Below are positions 25,846 to 34,694 of a DNA stretch of 64,000 bases, piece by piece (within the stretch, counting starts at the first letter, position 1; every line of letters begins with the position of its first letter). The stretch comes from Nocardioides silvaticus (lineage in GTDB: Bacteria > Actinomycetota > Actinomycetes > Propionibacteriales > Nocardioidaceae). The stretch is from NCBI RefSeq assembly GCF_003160695.1, contig NZ_QGDD01000002.1, positions 124,001 through 188,000 on the forward strand, read 5' to 3'. Made by a program: the position numbers and the translations under genes. The notes beneath the pieces were generated by a model, which was given only the letters and a program-made list of their open reading frames with translations, did no database searches and was not told where the DNA came from.

Positions 25846-26826
25846 ATGGACAACCCTCGACACGTCCCGGTCCTTCTCGACCGGGTCGTGGCGCTTCTGG
25901 CACCTGCGCTCGACCACGACGACGCCGTCCTCGTCGACGCGACCCTGGGCCTCGGGGGTCACAGCGAGGCCGTGCTGGCCCGCTGCGAGCTGGCCCGGGT
26001 CGTCGGCATCGACCGTGACCCCGACGCGCTCGAGCTCAGTCGCGAGCGGCTGGCGCCGTACGGCGACCGCTTCACCGCAGTGCACGCGGTGTACGACGAG
26101 ATCCCCGACGTGCTCGCCGACCTCGGCCTGGCCGGCGACAGAGGGGTCGACGGGGTGCTCTTCGACCTCGGTGTCTCCTCGATGCAGCTGGACCTGCCGG
26201 AGCGCGGTTTCGCCTACGCGGTCGACGCCCCCCTCGACATGCGGATGAGCTCCGGCACCGGTCCGACCGCCGCCGACGTGCTCAACACCTACGACGCGCC
26301 CGACCTGGCGCGCGTGCTCAAGGAGTACGGCGAGGAGCGGATGGCCCGCCGGATCGCGGAGGCGATCGTGCGCGAGCGCGCCAAGGAGCCGTTCACCACG
26401 TCGGGCCGCCTGGTCGCCCTCCTGTACGACGTCATCCCGGCCCCTGCGCGTCGTACCGGCGGCCACCCTGCGAAGCGCACCTTCCAGGCACTGCGGATGG
26501 AGGTCAACGACGAGCTCCGGGTGCTCGAGCGGGCGGTGCCGGCCGCGATCGACGCGATCGGCGTCGGCGGCCGTGTGGTCGTGGAGTCCTACCACTCGCT
26601 CGAGGACCGGCTGGTCAAGCGGGCCTTCGCCGCGGCGACCAGCAGCGACGTCCCCGAGGACCTCCCGTTCGTGCCGGAGGGGCACGAGCCGGCGCTGCGC
26701 CTGGTGACCCGCGGCGCCGAGCAGGCGGACGCCGACGAGATCGCCCTGAACCCGCGCGCCGCATCCGTACGACTGCGCGCCGTCGAACGAGTCCGACCCC
26801 GCACCACCGGCAAGGGAGCCGCGTAA
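25846..26826 (+). CDS. rsmH: 16S rRNA (cytosine1402-N4)-methyltransferase
   Basis: A 326-residue SAM methyltransferase (formerly MraW) that modifies C1402 in the ribosomal decoding centre. [13 protein letters not shown] opens it, motif I lies in [18 protein letters not shown] with [11 protein letters not shown], and the signatures [26 protein letters not shown] and [20 protein letters not shown] are all present. [22 protein letters not shown] is the substrate region. Its stop TAA shares its last A with the ftsL ATG (TAATG). Confidence 0.97.
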   Translation: MDNPRHVPVLLDRVVALLAPALDHDDAVLVDATLGLGGHSEAVLARCELARVVGIDRDPDALELSRERLAPYGDRFTAVHAVYDEIPDVLADLGLAGDRGVDGVLFDLGVSSMQLDLPERGFAYAVDAPLDMRMSSGTGPTAADVLNTYDAPDLARVLKEYGEERMARRIAEAIVRERAKEPFTTSGRLVALLYDVIPAPARRTGGHPAKRTFQALRMEVNDELRVLERAVPAAIDAIGVGGRVVVESYHSLEDRLVKRAFAAATSSDVPEDLPFVPEGHEPALRLVTRGAEQADADEIALNPRAASVRLRAVERVRPRTTGKGAA

Positions 26827-27389
26827 TGAGCAGCACCGCACCCCAGCTCCGCTCCCGCCTGCCGCGCATCGCCGAGGCGGCGGTCCAGCGGGCCCGGCTC
26901 ACGGTCGTGCCGCGGCCTCGCACCCGGCCGCGTGCCCCGCGGGTGCCGTTCGTGACCTTGGTCAGCGTGATCCTGCTCGGCGGTGTCGTCGGGCTGCTCC
27001 TCTTCAACACCTCGATGCAGCAGGCCTCCTTCCGCGCCGCAGCGCTCGACCAGCAGCTCGCCGACCTCACCGCCCAGGAGGAAGCGCTCAGCACCGAGCT
27101 CCAGGAGCTGAGCGACCCGGCCCGGGTCGCCGACCGCGCCCAGAAGGCGGGCATGGTGATCGCCGGCCCGCCGAACGTCATGAACCTCGGCACCGGCGAG
27201 GTCACCGGCGACGCCCAGGCCGCGCCACCGGCGCAGCCGAGCAACACGCTGCCGGTCACGGTGCCCGGCCCGACCAAGCCCAAGGTGCTGGACCCGGACC
27301 CGGTCATCGTCCGCGACCGCGGCGACGACCGCTCGAACGACGCGAATGGCCGCCAGGACGGCGGGTCGGACCGTTCCCGGCAGCGGTAG
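26826..27389 (+). CDS. ftsL: FtsL-like septum protein
   Basis: A 187-residue bitopic membrane protein of the divisome. A basic cytosolic N-terminus (residues 1-38) is followed by one membrane helix (VPFVTLVSVILLGGVVGLLLFN, about 40-62) and a coiled-coil (ASFRAAALDQQLADLTAQEEALSTELQELSD) that should pair with FtsB/DivIC-type partners. The C-terminal 60 residues are Pro- and Asp-rich and disordered. Sequence identity in this family is low, so the call rests on topology and position between rsmH and ftsI. Its start overlaps the rsmH stop by one base. Confidence 0.85.
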   Translation: MSSTAPQLRSRLPRIAEAAVQRARLTVVPRPRTRPRAPRVPFVTLVSVILLGGVVGLLLFNTSMQQASFRAAALDQQLADLTAQEEALSTELQELSDPARVADRAQKAGMVIAGPPNVMNLGTGEVTGDAQAAPPAQPSNTLPVTVPGPTKPKVLDPDPVIVRDRGDDRSNDANGRQDGGSDRSRQR

Positions 27390-27406
27390 CCACCTAGGTT
27401 GGAGAA

Positions 27407-29176
27407 GTGACACGTCCGGCTCGCGACCCGCTGCGCGCGTCACCGCAATTCCGGCTCCAGGTCGGGTTCATCCTGATCGCGATGGTGCTCTCGGTCTTCG
27501 CCGCGCGCCTGGTGCAGCTGCAGGGCGTCGACCCCGACGAGTACGCCGCGATGGCCGCCGCCGAGGGTTCGGTCGACGTCATCCTTCCCGCGACCCGAGG
27601 TGAGATCCTCGACCGCAACGGGAAGGCACTGGCGAAGTCGATCGACGGCCGGATGATCGTCGCCGACCCGACGCTGACCGCCGACGACGCACCCGAGCTC
27701 GCCTCCTTCCTCTCGCAGCGGCTCGACATCGACTACTTCGAGGTGCTCGAGCGGCTCCGGGTGGAGGGCAGCCGCTTCCAGTACGTCGCCCGCCAGGTCC
27801 CGGCCCGCCTCGCGACCCAGGTGGTCGCGGATGCCGAGGCGGAGGGGTTCGTCGGCCTGTTCATGCAGCGAGACCCGGTGCGGGTCTACCCGTTCAACGA
27901 CGTCGCGGCGAACCTCGTCGGCTTCCTCGGCACCCCGAAGCGGAACGGCTCCGCCCGCGCCCTCGCCGGGCTCGAGGACTCCTTCAACGACTACCTCTCC
28001 GGCATCGACGGCGAGGCGCGCTACGAGGTCGGGGCCGGCGCGCAGATCCCGCTCGGCGACAGCGCCATCACGCCGGCGGTGGACGGGTCCGACCTCGCCC
28101 TCACCCTCGACGCCGACCTGCAGTTCTACACGCAGCGGGTGCTGCAACAGACCGTCGAGGGCTCGCGCGCCGAGTCCGGCATCGCGGTCATCATGGACAG
28201 CCGCACCGGCGAGATCCTCGCGCTGGCCGACTACCCGTCCTACGACGCCAGCACGCCCCAGGACTGGCCGAAGTCGCGCTACAAGTCCAGCGCCCTGACC
28301 GATGTCTACGAGCCGGGCTCCACGGAGAAGGTGCTGACGCTGAGCGCCGTCATCGACGCCGGCCTCGGCAAGCCGCGCCAGCAGTACGTCGTCCCGGGGG
28401 TGCTCAACCGCCAGGACCGGCCGATCCACGACCACTGGGCCCACGGCATCGAGCACCTGACCCTGGCGGGCATCCTCGCCAAGTCCTCCAACATCGGCAC
28501 CGTGCTCGCGGCCGACGAGTTCGAGCCGGGCCAGCTGCGCTCCTACCTGACCGCGTTCGGGCTCGGCAGGCAGACCCACGTCGGCCTCAACGGCGAGACC
28601 AAGGGCCTGCTGCCGAAGGGCGAGGCCTGGACCGACCAGGTCGACGACCGCATCGCCTTCGGCCAGTCGCTCTCCGTCAACGCCGTGCAGATGATCGCGG
28701 CGGTCAACGCGATCGCCAACGACGGCGTCCGCATCGACCCCAGCCTGGTGAAGGGCCGAGCGACGCTGGACGACGGCACCGAGGTCGGCACCGACGAGGC
28801 CGGCACCCGGAGGGTGATCAGCACGGAGGCGGCGCGGCAGACTGCTCTCATGATGGAGCGTGTGCTCGACCCGGTCGACGGCGTCGCCCCGCTGGCGTCG
28901 GTGCCCGGCTACCGGATCGCCGGCAAGACCGGCACGGCGCAGCGGGTCGTCGAGAGCTGTGCCTGCTACGACGGCAGCCACACCGCGTCGTTCGTCGGCT
29001 TCGGCCCGACCGACGACCCGCGATTCACCGCCTACGTCGTGGTCCACGACTCCCGCACCGGCGGTGGCGGCGCGGTCGCCGGCCCGGCCTTCGCCAAGCT
29101 GATGAGCTACGCCCTCCGGCGGTACGGCGTGGCCCCGACCGAGACCCGCCCCTCGAAGCTGCCCGTCGAGTGGTGA
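27407..29176 (+). CDS. ftsI: Septal peptidoglycan transpeptidase, class B PBP (FtsI/PBP3)
   Basis: A 589-residue class B penicillin-binding protein that cross-links septal peptidoglycan. One N-terminal membrane helix (FRLQVGFILIAMVLSVFAARLVQL) precedes the dimerisation domain with PATRGEILDRNGKALA. The transpeptidase has the nucleophile Ser305 (STEK), SSN at 360-362 and KTGT at 507-510. The GTG start is preceded by GGAGA and by TAGGTT 6 nt upstream, so an internal promoter or leaderless transcript is possible. The stop TGA overlaps the murE ATG by one base. Confidence 0.96.
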   Translation: MTRPARDPLRASPQFRLQVGFILIAMVLSVFAARLVQLQGVDPDEYAAMAAAEGSVDVILPATRGEILDRNGKALAKSIDGRMIVADPTLTADDAPELASFLSQRLDIDYFEVLERLRVEGSRFQYVARQVPARLATQVVADAEAEGFVGLFMQRDPVRVYPFNDVAANLVGFLGTPKRNGSARALAGLEDSFNDYLSGIDGEARYEVGAGAQIPLGDSAITPAVDGSDLALTLDADLQFYTQRVLQQTVEGSRAESGIAVIMDSRTGEILALADYPSYDASTPQDWPKSRYKSSALTDVYEPGSTEKVLTLSAVIDAGLGKPRQQYVVPGVLNRQDRPIHDHWAHGIEHLTLAGILAKSSNIGTVLAADEFEPGQLRSYLTAFGLGRQTHVGLNGETKGLLPKGEAWTDQVDDRIAFGQSLSVNAVQMIAAVNAIANDGVRIDPSLVKGRATLDDGTEVGTDEAGTRRVISTEAARQTALMMERVLDPVDGVAPLASVPGYRIAGKTGTAQRVVESCACYDGSHTASFVGFGPTDDPRFTAYVVVHDSRTGGGGAVAGPAFAKLMSYALRRYGVAPTETRPSKLPVEW

Positions 29177-30699
29177 TGGACACCGCCAGCACCCGTCCCG
29201 GGAGCCCGGTGGCGCGGTCGTTCGAGGACGTCGTCGCGCTGGTCCGTGCGCACGCCGAGGCGCGCGTGCTGGGCGACGGCACCGGCGTCACCGTCACCGG
29301 CATCACGCTCGACTCGCGCCGGGTCCTCCCCGGTGACGTCTACGCCGCCCTTCCGGGTGCGACGGCGCACGGCATCGACTTCGTCACGCAGGCCGCCGCG
29401 TCCGGCGCCACCGTCGTGCTCACCGACGAGGCCGGCGCGGACGCCGTACCCCCGGACCTGCCGGCCATCGTCGTCGCCCGCCCACGGGCCGTGCTCGGTG
29501 CGGTCTCGGCCGCCCTCTACGGCGACCCCGCCGGCGCGATGCGGATGATCGGAGTGACCGGCACCCAGGGAAAGACCACGGTGACCCGGTTGCTGGACGG
29601 CGGCCTCGGGGCCGCGGGCATCACCTCCGCCGTGATCGGCACCGTCGGCACCCGGGTCGCCGGCGCCGACCTCCGGACGGCCCTGACCACACCGGAGGCA
29701 CCGGACCTGCACGGGCTGTTCGCCCTGATGCGCGAACGCGGGGTCGAGTGCTGCGCGATGGAGGTGTCCAGCCATGCGCTCGTGCTGGGCCGGGTCGACG
29801 GGGTCGTCTTCGACGTCGCGGTCTTCACGAACCTCGGCCGCGACCACCTCGACTTCCACGCCGACGTCGAGGACTACTTCGCGGCCAAGGCGACCCTGTT
29901 CACCCCCGAGCGGGCTCGGCTCGGCCTGGTCAACGTCGACGACGAGTTCGGCCGTCGCCTGGCCGCCGCGGCGACGATCCCGGTGCGCACGATGTCGACC
30001 AGCAGCGCCGACGCCGACTGGTCGGCCGCCGACGTGGACCTCGGCCCCGAGGGCTCCACGTTCACCGTCCGTGGCCCCGACGGCTTGTCGCTGCCCGCGT
30101 CGGTCGCCCTGCCCGGCGACTTCAACGTCGCCAACGCGCTGTCCGCCGTCGCCGCTGCCGCCGAGGCCGGGCTCGCCCCTGGCAGCGTCGTCGCCGGCAT
30201 CGCCGCGGCCGGAGGAGTGCCCGGCCGTCTGGAGCGGGTCACCGACGACGCCTCGGCGTTCGCGGTCTACGTCGACTACGCCCACAAGCCCGACGCCCTC
30301 GAGGCCGTGCTCCGCACCCTGCGCCCGATCACCCGCGGCCGGCTGGTCGTGGTCCTCGGTGCCGGCGGCGACCGCGACCGCGGCAAGCGGCCGTTGATGG
30401 GTGCGATCGCCGCCGACCTCGCCGACGTCGTGCACGTCACCGACGACAACCCGCGCTCGGAGGACCCGGCGACGATCCGCGCCGAGATCGTCGGCGGCAC
30501 CCGCGGGCACCCGGCCGACGTGGTCGAGCACGACGGCCGCCGTGCGGCGATCGCGGCCGCGCTGGCCGCCGCCGAGGAGGGCGACGTCGTGCTGATCGCC
30601 GGCAAGGGCCACGAGACCGGTCAGGAGGTCGCGGGCGTCGTCCACCCCTTCGACGACCGCGACGTGGCCCGTCAACTGCTCGCGGGAGACGGCCGATGA
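29176..30699 (+). CDS. murE: UDP-MurNAc-tripeptide synthetase MurE
   Basis: A 507-residue Mur ligase that adds diaminopimelate to UDP-MurNAc-L-Ala-D-Glu. The ATP loop is GVTGTQGKTTVTRLL (129-134), NLGRDHLDFHADVEDYFAAKATLF carries the carbamylated lysine, and DDNPRSEDP is the DNPR motif that selects diaminopimelate over lysine. Three starts are possible (GTG 29170, GTG 29173, ATG 29176); the ATG forms the tight TGATG overlap with ftsI and is preferred. The stop overlaps the murF ATG (ATGA). Confidence 0.96.
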   Translation: MDTASTRPGSPVARSFEDVVALVRAHAEARVLGDGTGVTVTGITLDSRRVLPGDVYAALPGATAHGIDFVTQAAASGATVVLTDEAGADAVPPDLPAIVVARPRAVLGAVSAALYGDPAGAMRMIGVTGTQGKTTVTRLLDGGLGAAGITSAVIGTVGTRVAGADLRTALTTPEAPDLHGLFALMRERGVECCAMEVSSHALVLGRVDGVVFDVAVFTNLGRDHLDFHADVEDYFAAKATLFTPERARLGLVNVDDEFGRRLAAAATIPVRTMSTSSADADWSAADVDLGPEGSTFTVRGPDGLSLPASVALPGDFNVANALSAVAAAAEAGLAPGSVVAGIAAAGGVPGRLERVTDDASAFAVYVDYAHKPDALEAVLRTLRPITRGRLVVVLGAGGDRDRGKRPLMGAIAADLADVVHVTDDNPRSEDPATIRAEIVGGTRGHPADVVEHDGRRAAIAAALAAAEEGDVVLIAGKGHETGQEVAGVVHPFDDRDVARQLLAGDGR

Positions 30700-32060
30700 T
30701 CCCGCTGCGGCTGGCCGAGATCGCCGCCGTGGTCGGTGGCGAGGTCCACGGCGACGGCGACGTCGTCGTGACCGGCCCCGCGTACGTCGACAGCCGGTCG
30801 CCGGTCGCCGAAGGACTGTTCGTCGCGATCGTGGGGGAGCGGGTCGACGGCCACGCGTACGCCGCGGGCTCCCACGCCGTGCTCGGCAGCCGGCCGACGG
30901 CGGCGCCGACGGTCGTGGTCGAGGACCCGGTGGTGGCCCTCGGCACGCTGGCGCGGTTCGTGGTCGAACGGACACCGGCCACCGTGCTGGCGATGACCGG
31001 CTCGCAGGGGAAGACCGGCACCAAGGACTACCTCGCGAGCGTGCTGCGTCGGCTCGCGGGCGAGGACAGGGTCGTCGCCACCGAGGGCAACGGCAACAAC
31101 GAGATCGGGGTGCCGCTGACCGTGCTGCGGGCCGCCGCCGACACCGAGCACCTCGTCGTGGAGATGGGCTCGCGCGGCGTCGGGCACATCGCGTACCTGT
31201 GCGGGATCGCACCACCGCGCATCGCCGCCGCGCTCAACGTCGGCACCGCGCACGTGGGGGAGTTCGGCGGCCGCGAGCAGATCGCCCTCGCCAAGGGGGA
31301 GATCGTCGAAGCGCTCCCTTCCGACGGCGTCGCGGTCCTCAACGCCGACGACCCCCTGGTCTCGGCGATGGCCCCCCGCACCACCGCGCGGGTGCTGACG
31401 TTCGGCCGCGCCGGCGACCTGCGCTGGGAGGACATGGAGCTCGACGAGGGCGGCCGGCCACGGTTCACGCTCACCGACGGCCACACCTCCCACCCGGTGC
31501 AGCTGCTCCAGACCGGCGCCCACCAGGTGCAGAACGCCGCCGCGGCCGCCGCGATGGCGGTCGCCGCCGGGTTCCCGCTCGCGGACGTCGCGCCCGCACT
31601 CTCCCTGGCCACCGCCGCGTCGCGGTGGCGGATGGAGGTGCACGAGCGCGCCGACGGGATGGTCGTGATCAACGACGCCTACAACGCCAACCCCGACTCG
31701 GTGCGAGCCGCGCTCGAGGCGCTGGTCGCGATCGGGCGGGGCCGCGGGCGTCGTACGGTCGCGGTGCTGGGGCAGATGATGGAGCTCGGGTCGGAGCACG
31801 AGTCCGGTCACCGTGCCGTGGGGACCGACGCCGTCCGGCTCGGGGTCGACGTGGTGGTCGTCGTCGGCGCCCCTGCAGCGCCGATCGCCGAGGCGATCCG
31901 CGCTCAGGACGCCACGACCGTGATCTCCGCCGAGGGGCGCGACGAGGCACTCGCCTGGGTGCGGCAGAATGCCGGACCGGAGGACGTCGTCCTCGTGAAG
32001 GCGTCGCGGGGTGCGGCGCTCGAACAGGTCGCCGAGCAGCTGCTGGGTGACCGGCCGTGA
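30696..32060 (+). CDS. murF: UDP-MurNAc-tripeptide-D-Ala-D-Ala ligase MurF
   Basis: A 454-residue Mur ligase that attaches D-Ala-D-Ala. The ATP loop is MTGSQGKTGTKDYLASVL, NNEIGVPLTVL is the substrate signature, NVGTAHVGEFGGREQIALAKGEI carries the lysine region, and NDAYNANPDSVRAALEAL is diagnostic for MurF. The ATG overlaps the murE stop by four bases (ATGA). MraY follows after 28 nt. Confidence 0.96.
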   Translation: MIPLRLAEIAAVVGGEVHGDGDVVVTGPAYVDSRSPVAEGLFVAIVGERVDGHAYAAGSHAVLGSRPTAAPTVVVEDPVVALGTLARFVVERTPATVLAMTGSQGKTGTKDYLASVLRRLAGEDRVVATEGNGNNEIGVPLTVLRAAADTEHLVVEMGSRGVGHIAYLCGIAPPRIAAALNVGTAHVGEFGGREQIALAKGEIVEALPSDGVAVLNADDPLVSAMAPRTTARVLTFGRAGDLRWEDMELDEGGRPRFTLTDGHTSHPVQLLQTGAHQVQNAAAAAAMAVAAGFPLADVAPALSLATAASRWRMEVHERADGMVVINDAYNANPDSVRAALEALVAIGRGRGRRTVAVLGQMMELGSEHESGHRAVGTDAVRLGVDVVVVVGAPAAPIAEAIRAQDATTVISAEGRDEALAWVRQNAGPEDVVLVKASRGAALEQVAEQLLGDRP

Positions 32061-32088
32061 CGCGGACCAAGCGTGAGAGGACAGCAGC

Positions 32089-33174
32089 GTGCTAGCGATC
32101 CTGCTCGGTGGGGGCATCGCCCTGCTGGTCTCGCTGCTCGGCACCCGGGTCGCGATTCGGCTCTTCACCAAGTGGGGCTACGGCCAGGAGATCCGCGACG
32201 ACGGCCCGACCAGCCACCACACCAAGCGCGGCACGCCCACCATGGGTGGCGTCGTGATCATCGCCAGCGTGGTGCTCGGCTACGGGATGGCGAAGCTGAT
32301 CACGGCCGACGCGCCGAGCGCCTCGGCTCTGCTCCTCCTCTTCCTGTTCGTCGGGATGGGCATGGTCGGCTTCCTCGACGACTTCATCAAGATCTACAAG
32401 CAGCGCAGCCTCGGCCTGCGGAGCAAGGCCAAGATGGTCGGCCAGACGGTGGTCGCCCTGGTGTTCGGCGTGCTCGCGCTGGCGCCCTGGCTGGAGGACG
32501 AGAACAACCGGGCGCCCGCCTCGGAGAAGATCTCCTTCCTCCGCGAGATCGACTGGCTGGCGCTGCCGATGGTGCTCGCGCTGCTGCTGGTCTGGCTGCT
32601 CGTCACCGGCTTCAGCAACGCGGTCAACCTCGCCGACGGCCTCGACGGCCTCGCGGCCGGGGCCAGCGTGATGGTGTTCGGCGCCTACACGCTCGTGAAC
32701 ATCTGGCAGAACAACCAGTTCTGCCAGGACGAGCCCAGCGCCAGCTGCTACAACGTCCGCGACCCGCTCGACCTGGCGATCATCGCTGCGGCGATCACCG
32801 GCGCCTGCTTCGGCTTCCTCTGGTGGAACGCCTCGCCGGCGAAGATCTTCATGGGCGACACCGGCTCGCTCGCCCTCGGCGGCGCCCTCGCGGGCCTCGC
32901 GATCCTCACCCGCACCGAGCTGCTGCTCATCGTCCTCGGTGGCCTGTTCGTGCTGGAGACCGCCTCGGTGATGCTGCAGGTCAGCTGGTTCAAGGCGACC
33001 AAGAAGCTCACCGGCGTCGGCCGCCGGGTGTTCCGCATCGCCCCGATCCACCACCACTTCGAGATGCTCGGCTGGGAGCAGGTGACCGTCGTGATCCGGT
33101 TCTGGATCATCACCGGCCTCTGCGTCGCCACCGGGCTGGGCCTGTTCTACGCGGAGTGGGTGGCGAGACTTTGA
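32089..33174 (+). CDS. mraY: Phospho-N-acetylmuramoyl-pentapeptide transferase MraY
   Basis: A 361-residue, about ten-helix membrane enzyme that makes lipid I from UDP-MurNAc-pentapeptide and undecaprenyl phosphate. Signatures: DDGPTSHHTKRGTPTMGG, FLDDFIKIYKQRSLGLRSKAKM (catalytic aspartates), NAVNLADGLDGLA, FMGDTGSLALGG, and IHHHFEMLGWEQVTVVIRFW with the HHH motif. It starts with GTG after a GAGAGGA site. The extracytoplasmic loop carries three cysteines (QFCQDEPSASC region), which is unusual for this enzyme. The last four bases, TTGA, overlap the probable murD start. Confidence 0.97.
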   Translation: MLAILLGGGIALLVSLLGTRVAIRLFTKWGYGQEIRDDGPTSHHTKRGTPTMGGVVIIASVVLGYGMAKLITADAPSASALLLLFLFVGMGMVGFLDDFIKIYKQRSLGLRSKAKMVGQTVVALVFGVLALAPWLEDENNRAPASEKISFLREIDWLALPMVLALLLVWLLVTGFSNAVNLADGLDGLAAGASVMVFGAYTLVNIWQNNQFCQDEPSASCYNVRDPLDLAIIAAAITGACFGFLWWNASPAKIFMGDTGSLALGGALAGLAILTRTELLLIVLGGLFVLETASVMLQVSWFKATKKLTGVGRRVFRIAPIHHHFEMLGWEQVTVVIRFWIITGLCVATGLGLFYAEWVARL

Positions 33175-34658
33175 CCCACCCCGACGTCTCCACCCTCGGC
33201 CGCAAGGACTCCTGGGAGGGCGTGCGCGCGGTCGTCGCGGGGTTCGGGGCGAGCGGGTACGCCGCCGCGGACAACCTCACCCACCTGGGCGCGTCGGTGA
33301 CGGTGCTGGCCGAGAACGCCACGGCGGCGCAGCTGGAGCAGGCCGAGCTGCTCGAGATCCTCGGTGCCACGGTGCAGCTGCACGCAGGCGCCACCGACGC
33401 ACTGCCCGACGGCGTCGACCTGCTGGTCACCTCGCCCGGGTTCCGGCCGGAGGCCCCGCTGCTGGAGCAGGCCCGCGAGCGCGGCGTCCCGGTCTGGGGA
33501 GAGGTCGAGCTGGCGTGGCGGCTGCGCGACCCGGACCACCCGGCGCCCTGGCTCTGCGTGACCGGCACCAACGGCAAGACCACGACCGTGCAGATGCTGG
33601 ACTCCATCCTGCGCACGGCCGGGCTGCGCAGCGTCGCGGCGGGCAACGTCGGCCTGCCGCTGACCGAGGCGGTCATGGACCCCGAGCCGTACGACGTGAT
33701 CGCGGTCGAGCTGTCCAGCTTCCAGCTGCACTACGTGTCGACGGTGGCGGCCGAGTCAGCGGCGGTGCTCAACCTCGCCGAGGACCACCTCGACTGGTAC
33801 TCCGGCGCCACCGGAATGGACGACTACGCGGCCGACAAGGGCCGCATCTACGAGGGCGTGGAGCGAGCCTGCGTCTACAACGTCGCCGACCCCACGACCG
33901 AGCGCCTGGTCCGTGAGGCCGACGTGGTGGAGGGTGCCCGGGCCATCGGCTTCACCCTCGGCATCCCGTCGGTCGGCATGGTCGGCGTGGTCGAGGACAT
34001 CCTGGTCGACCGGGCGTTCATCGACGAGCGCCAGCACAGCGCCGCCGAGCTCTGCGCGATCGCCGACCTCGCCTCGCCCGCGCCCCACTTCGTCGCCAAC
34101 GCGCTGGCCGCGGCGGCGCTGGCCCGGGCGCACGGGATCAGCCAGGCCGCCGTCCGCGACGGGCTGCGGGCCTTCCGTCCCGACGGCCACCGGATCGCCG
34201 TGGTCGCCGAGCACGAGGGCATCACCTGGGTCGACGACTCGAAGGCGACCAACCCGCACGCCGCACAGTCGTCGCTGGCGGCGTACGACCCCGTCGTCTG
34301 GGTGGCGGGCGGCCTCGCCAAGGGCGCGTCGTTCGACGAGCTGGTCCAGCAGGTGGGGAGCCGCCTCCGGGCGGCGATCCTCATCGGTCGCGACCGCGCG
34401 GTCATCGCCGAGGCGCTTGCGCGACACGCCCCGGATGTGCCGGTGATCGAGGTGGCCGCCGGAGAAACTGGGCCCGTAGACGGGGCTGACCTGATGGGTC
34501 GCGTCGTCGGGGCGGCGGCTGCGGCCGCCCGGTCCGGCGACACGGTGCTCCTCGCACCGGGCTGCGCCTCGATGGACCAGTTCACCGACTACGCCGCACG
34601 GGGCGACGCCTTCGCAGCAGCGGTCCGGGCGGCGATCGACGGAACCGACGAGGACTGA
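33171..34658 (+). CDS. murD: UDP-MurNAc-L-alanine-D-glutamate ligase MurD
   Basis: A 495-residue Mur ligase that adds D-glutamate. The N-terminal domain has VVAGFGASGYAAADNLTHLGASVTV. The ATP loop is CVTGTNGKTTTVQML, ELSSFQLHYV and NLAEDHLDWYSG are typical of MurD, and VDDSKATNPHAA is the nucleotide region. Two starts are possible: TTG at 33171, which forms a TTGA overlap with the mraY stop, and GTG at 33156; the first is preferred because of coupling. Confidence 0.94.
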   Translation: MTHPDVSTLGRKDSWEGVRAVVAGFGASGYAAADNLTHLGASVTVLAENATAAQLEQAELLEILGATVQLHAGATDALPDGVDLLVTSPGFRPEAPLLEQARERGVPVWGEVELAWRLRDPDHPAPWLCVTGTNGKTTTVQMLDSILRTAGLRSVAAGNVGLPLTEAVMDPEPYDVIAVELSSFQLHYVSTVAAESAAVLNLAEDHLDWYSGATGMDDYAADKGRIYEGVERACVYNVADPTTERLVREADVVEGARAIGFTLGIPSVGMVGVVEDILVDRAFIDERQHSAAELCAIADLASPAPHFVANALAAAALARAHGISQAAVRDGLRAFRPDGHRIAVVAEHEGITWVDDSKATNPHAAQSSLAAYDPVVWVAGGLAKGASFDELVQQVGSRLRAAILIGRDRAVIAEALARHAPDVPVIEVAAGETGPVDGADLMGRVVGAAAAAARSGDTVLLAPGCASMDQFTDYAARGDAFAAAVRAAIDGTDED

Positions 34659-34694
34659 TCGCCCGGCACCAGCCGCACGAGGGAGGGGGAGGCC

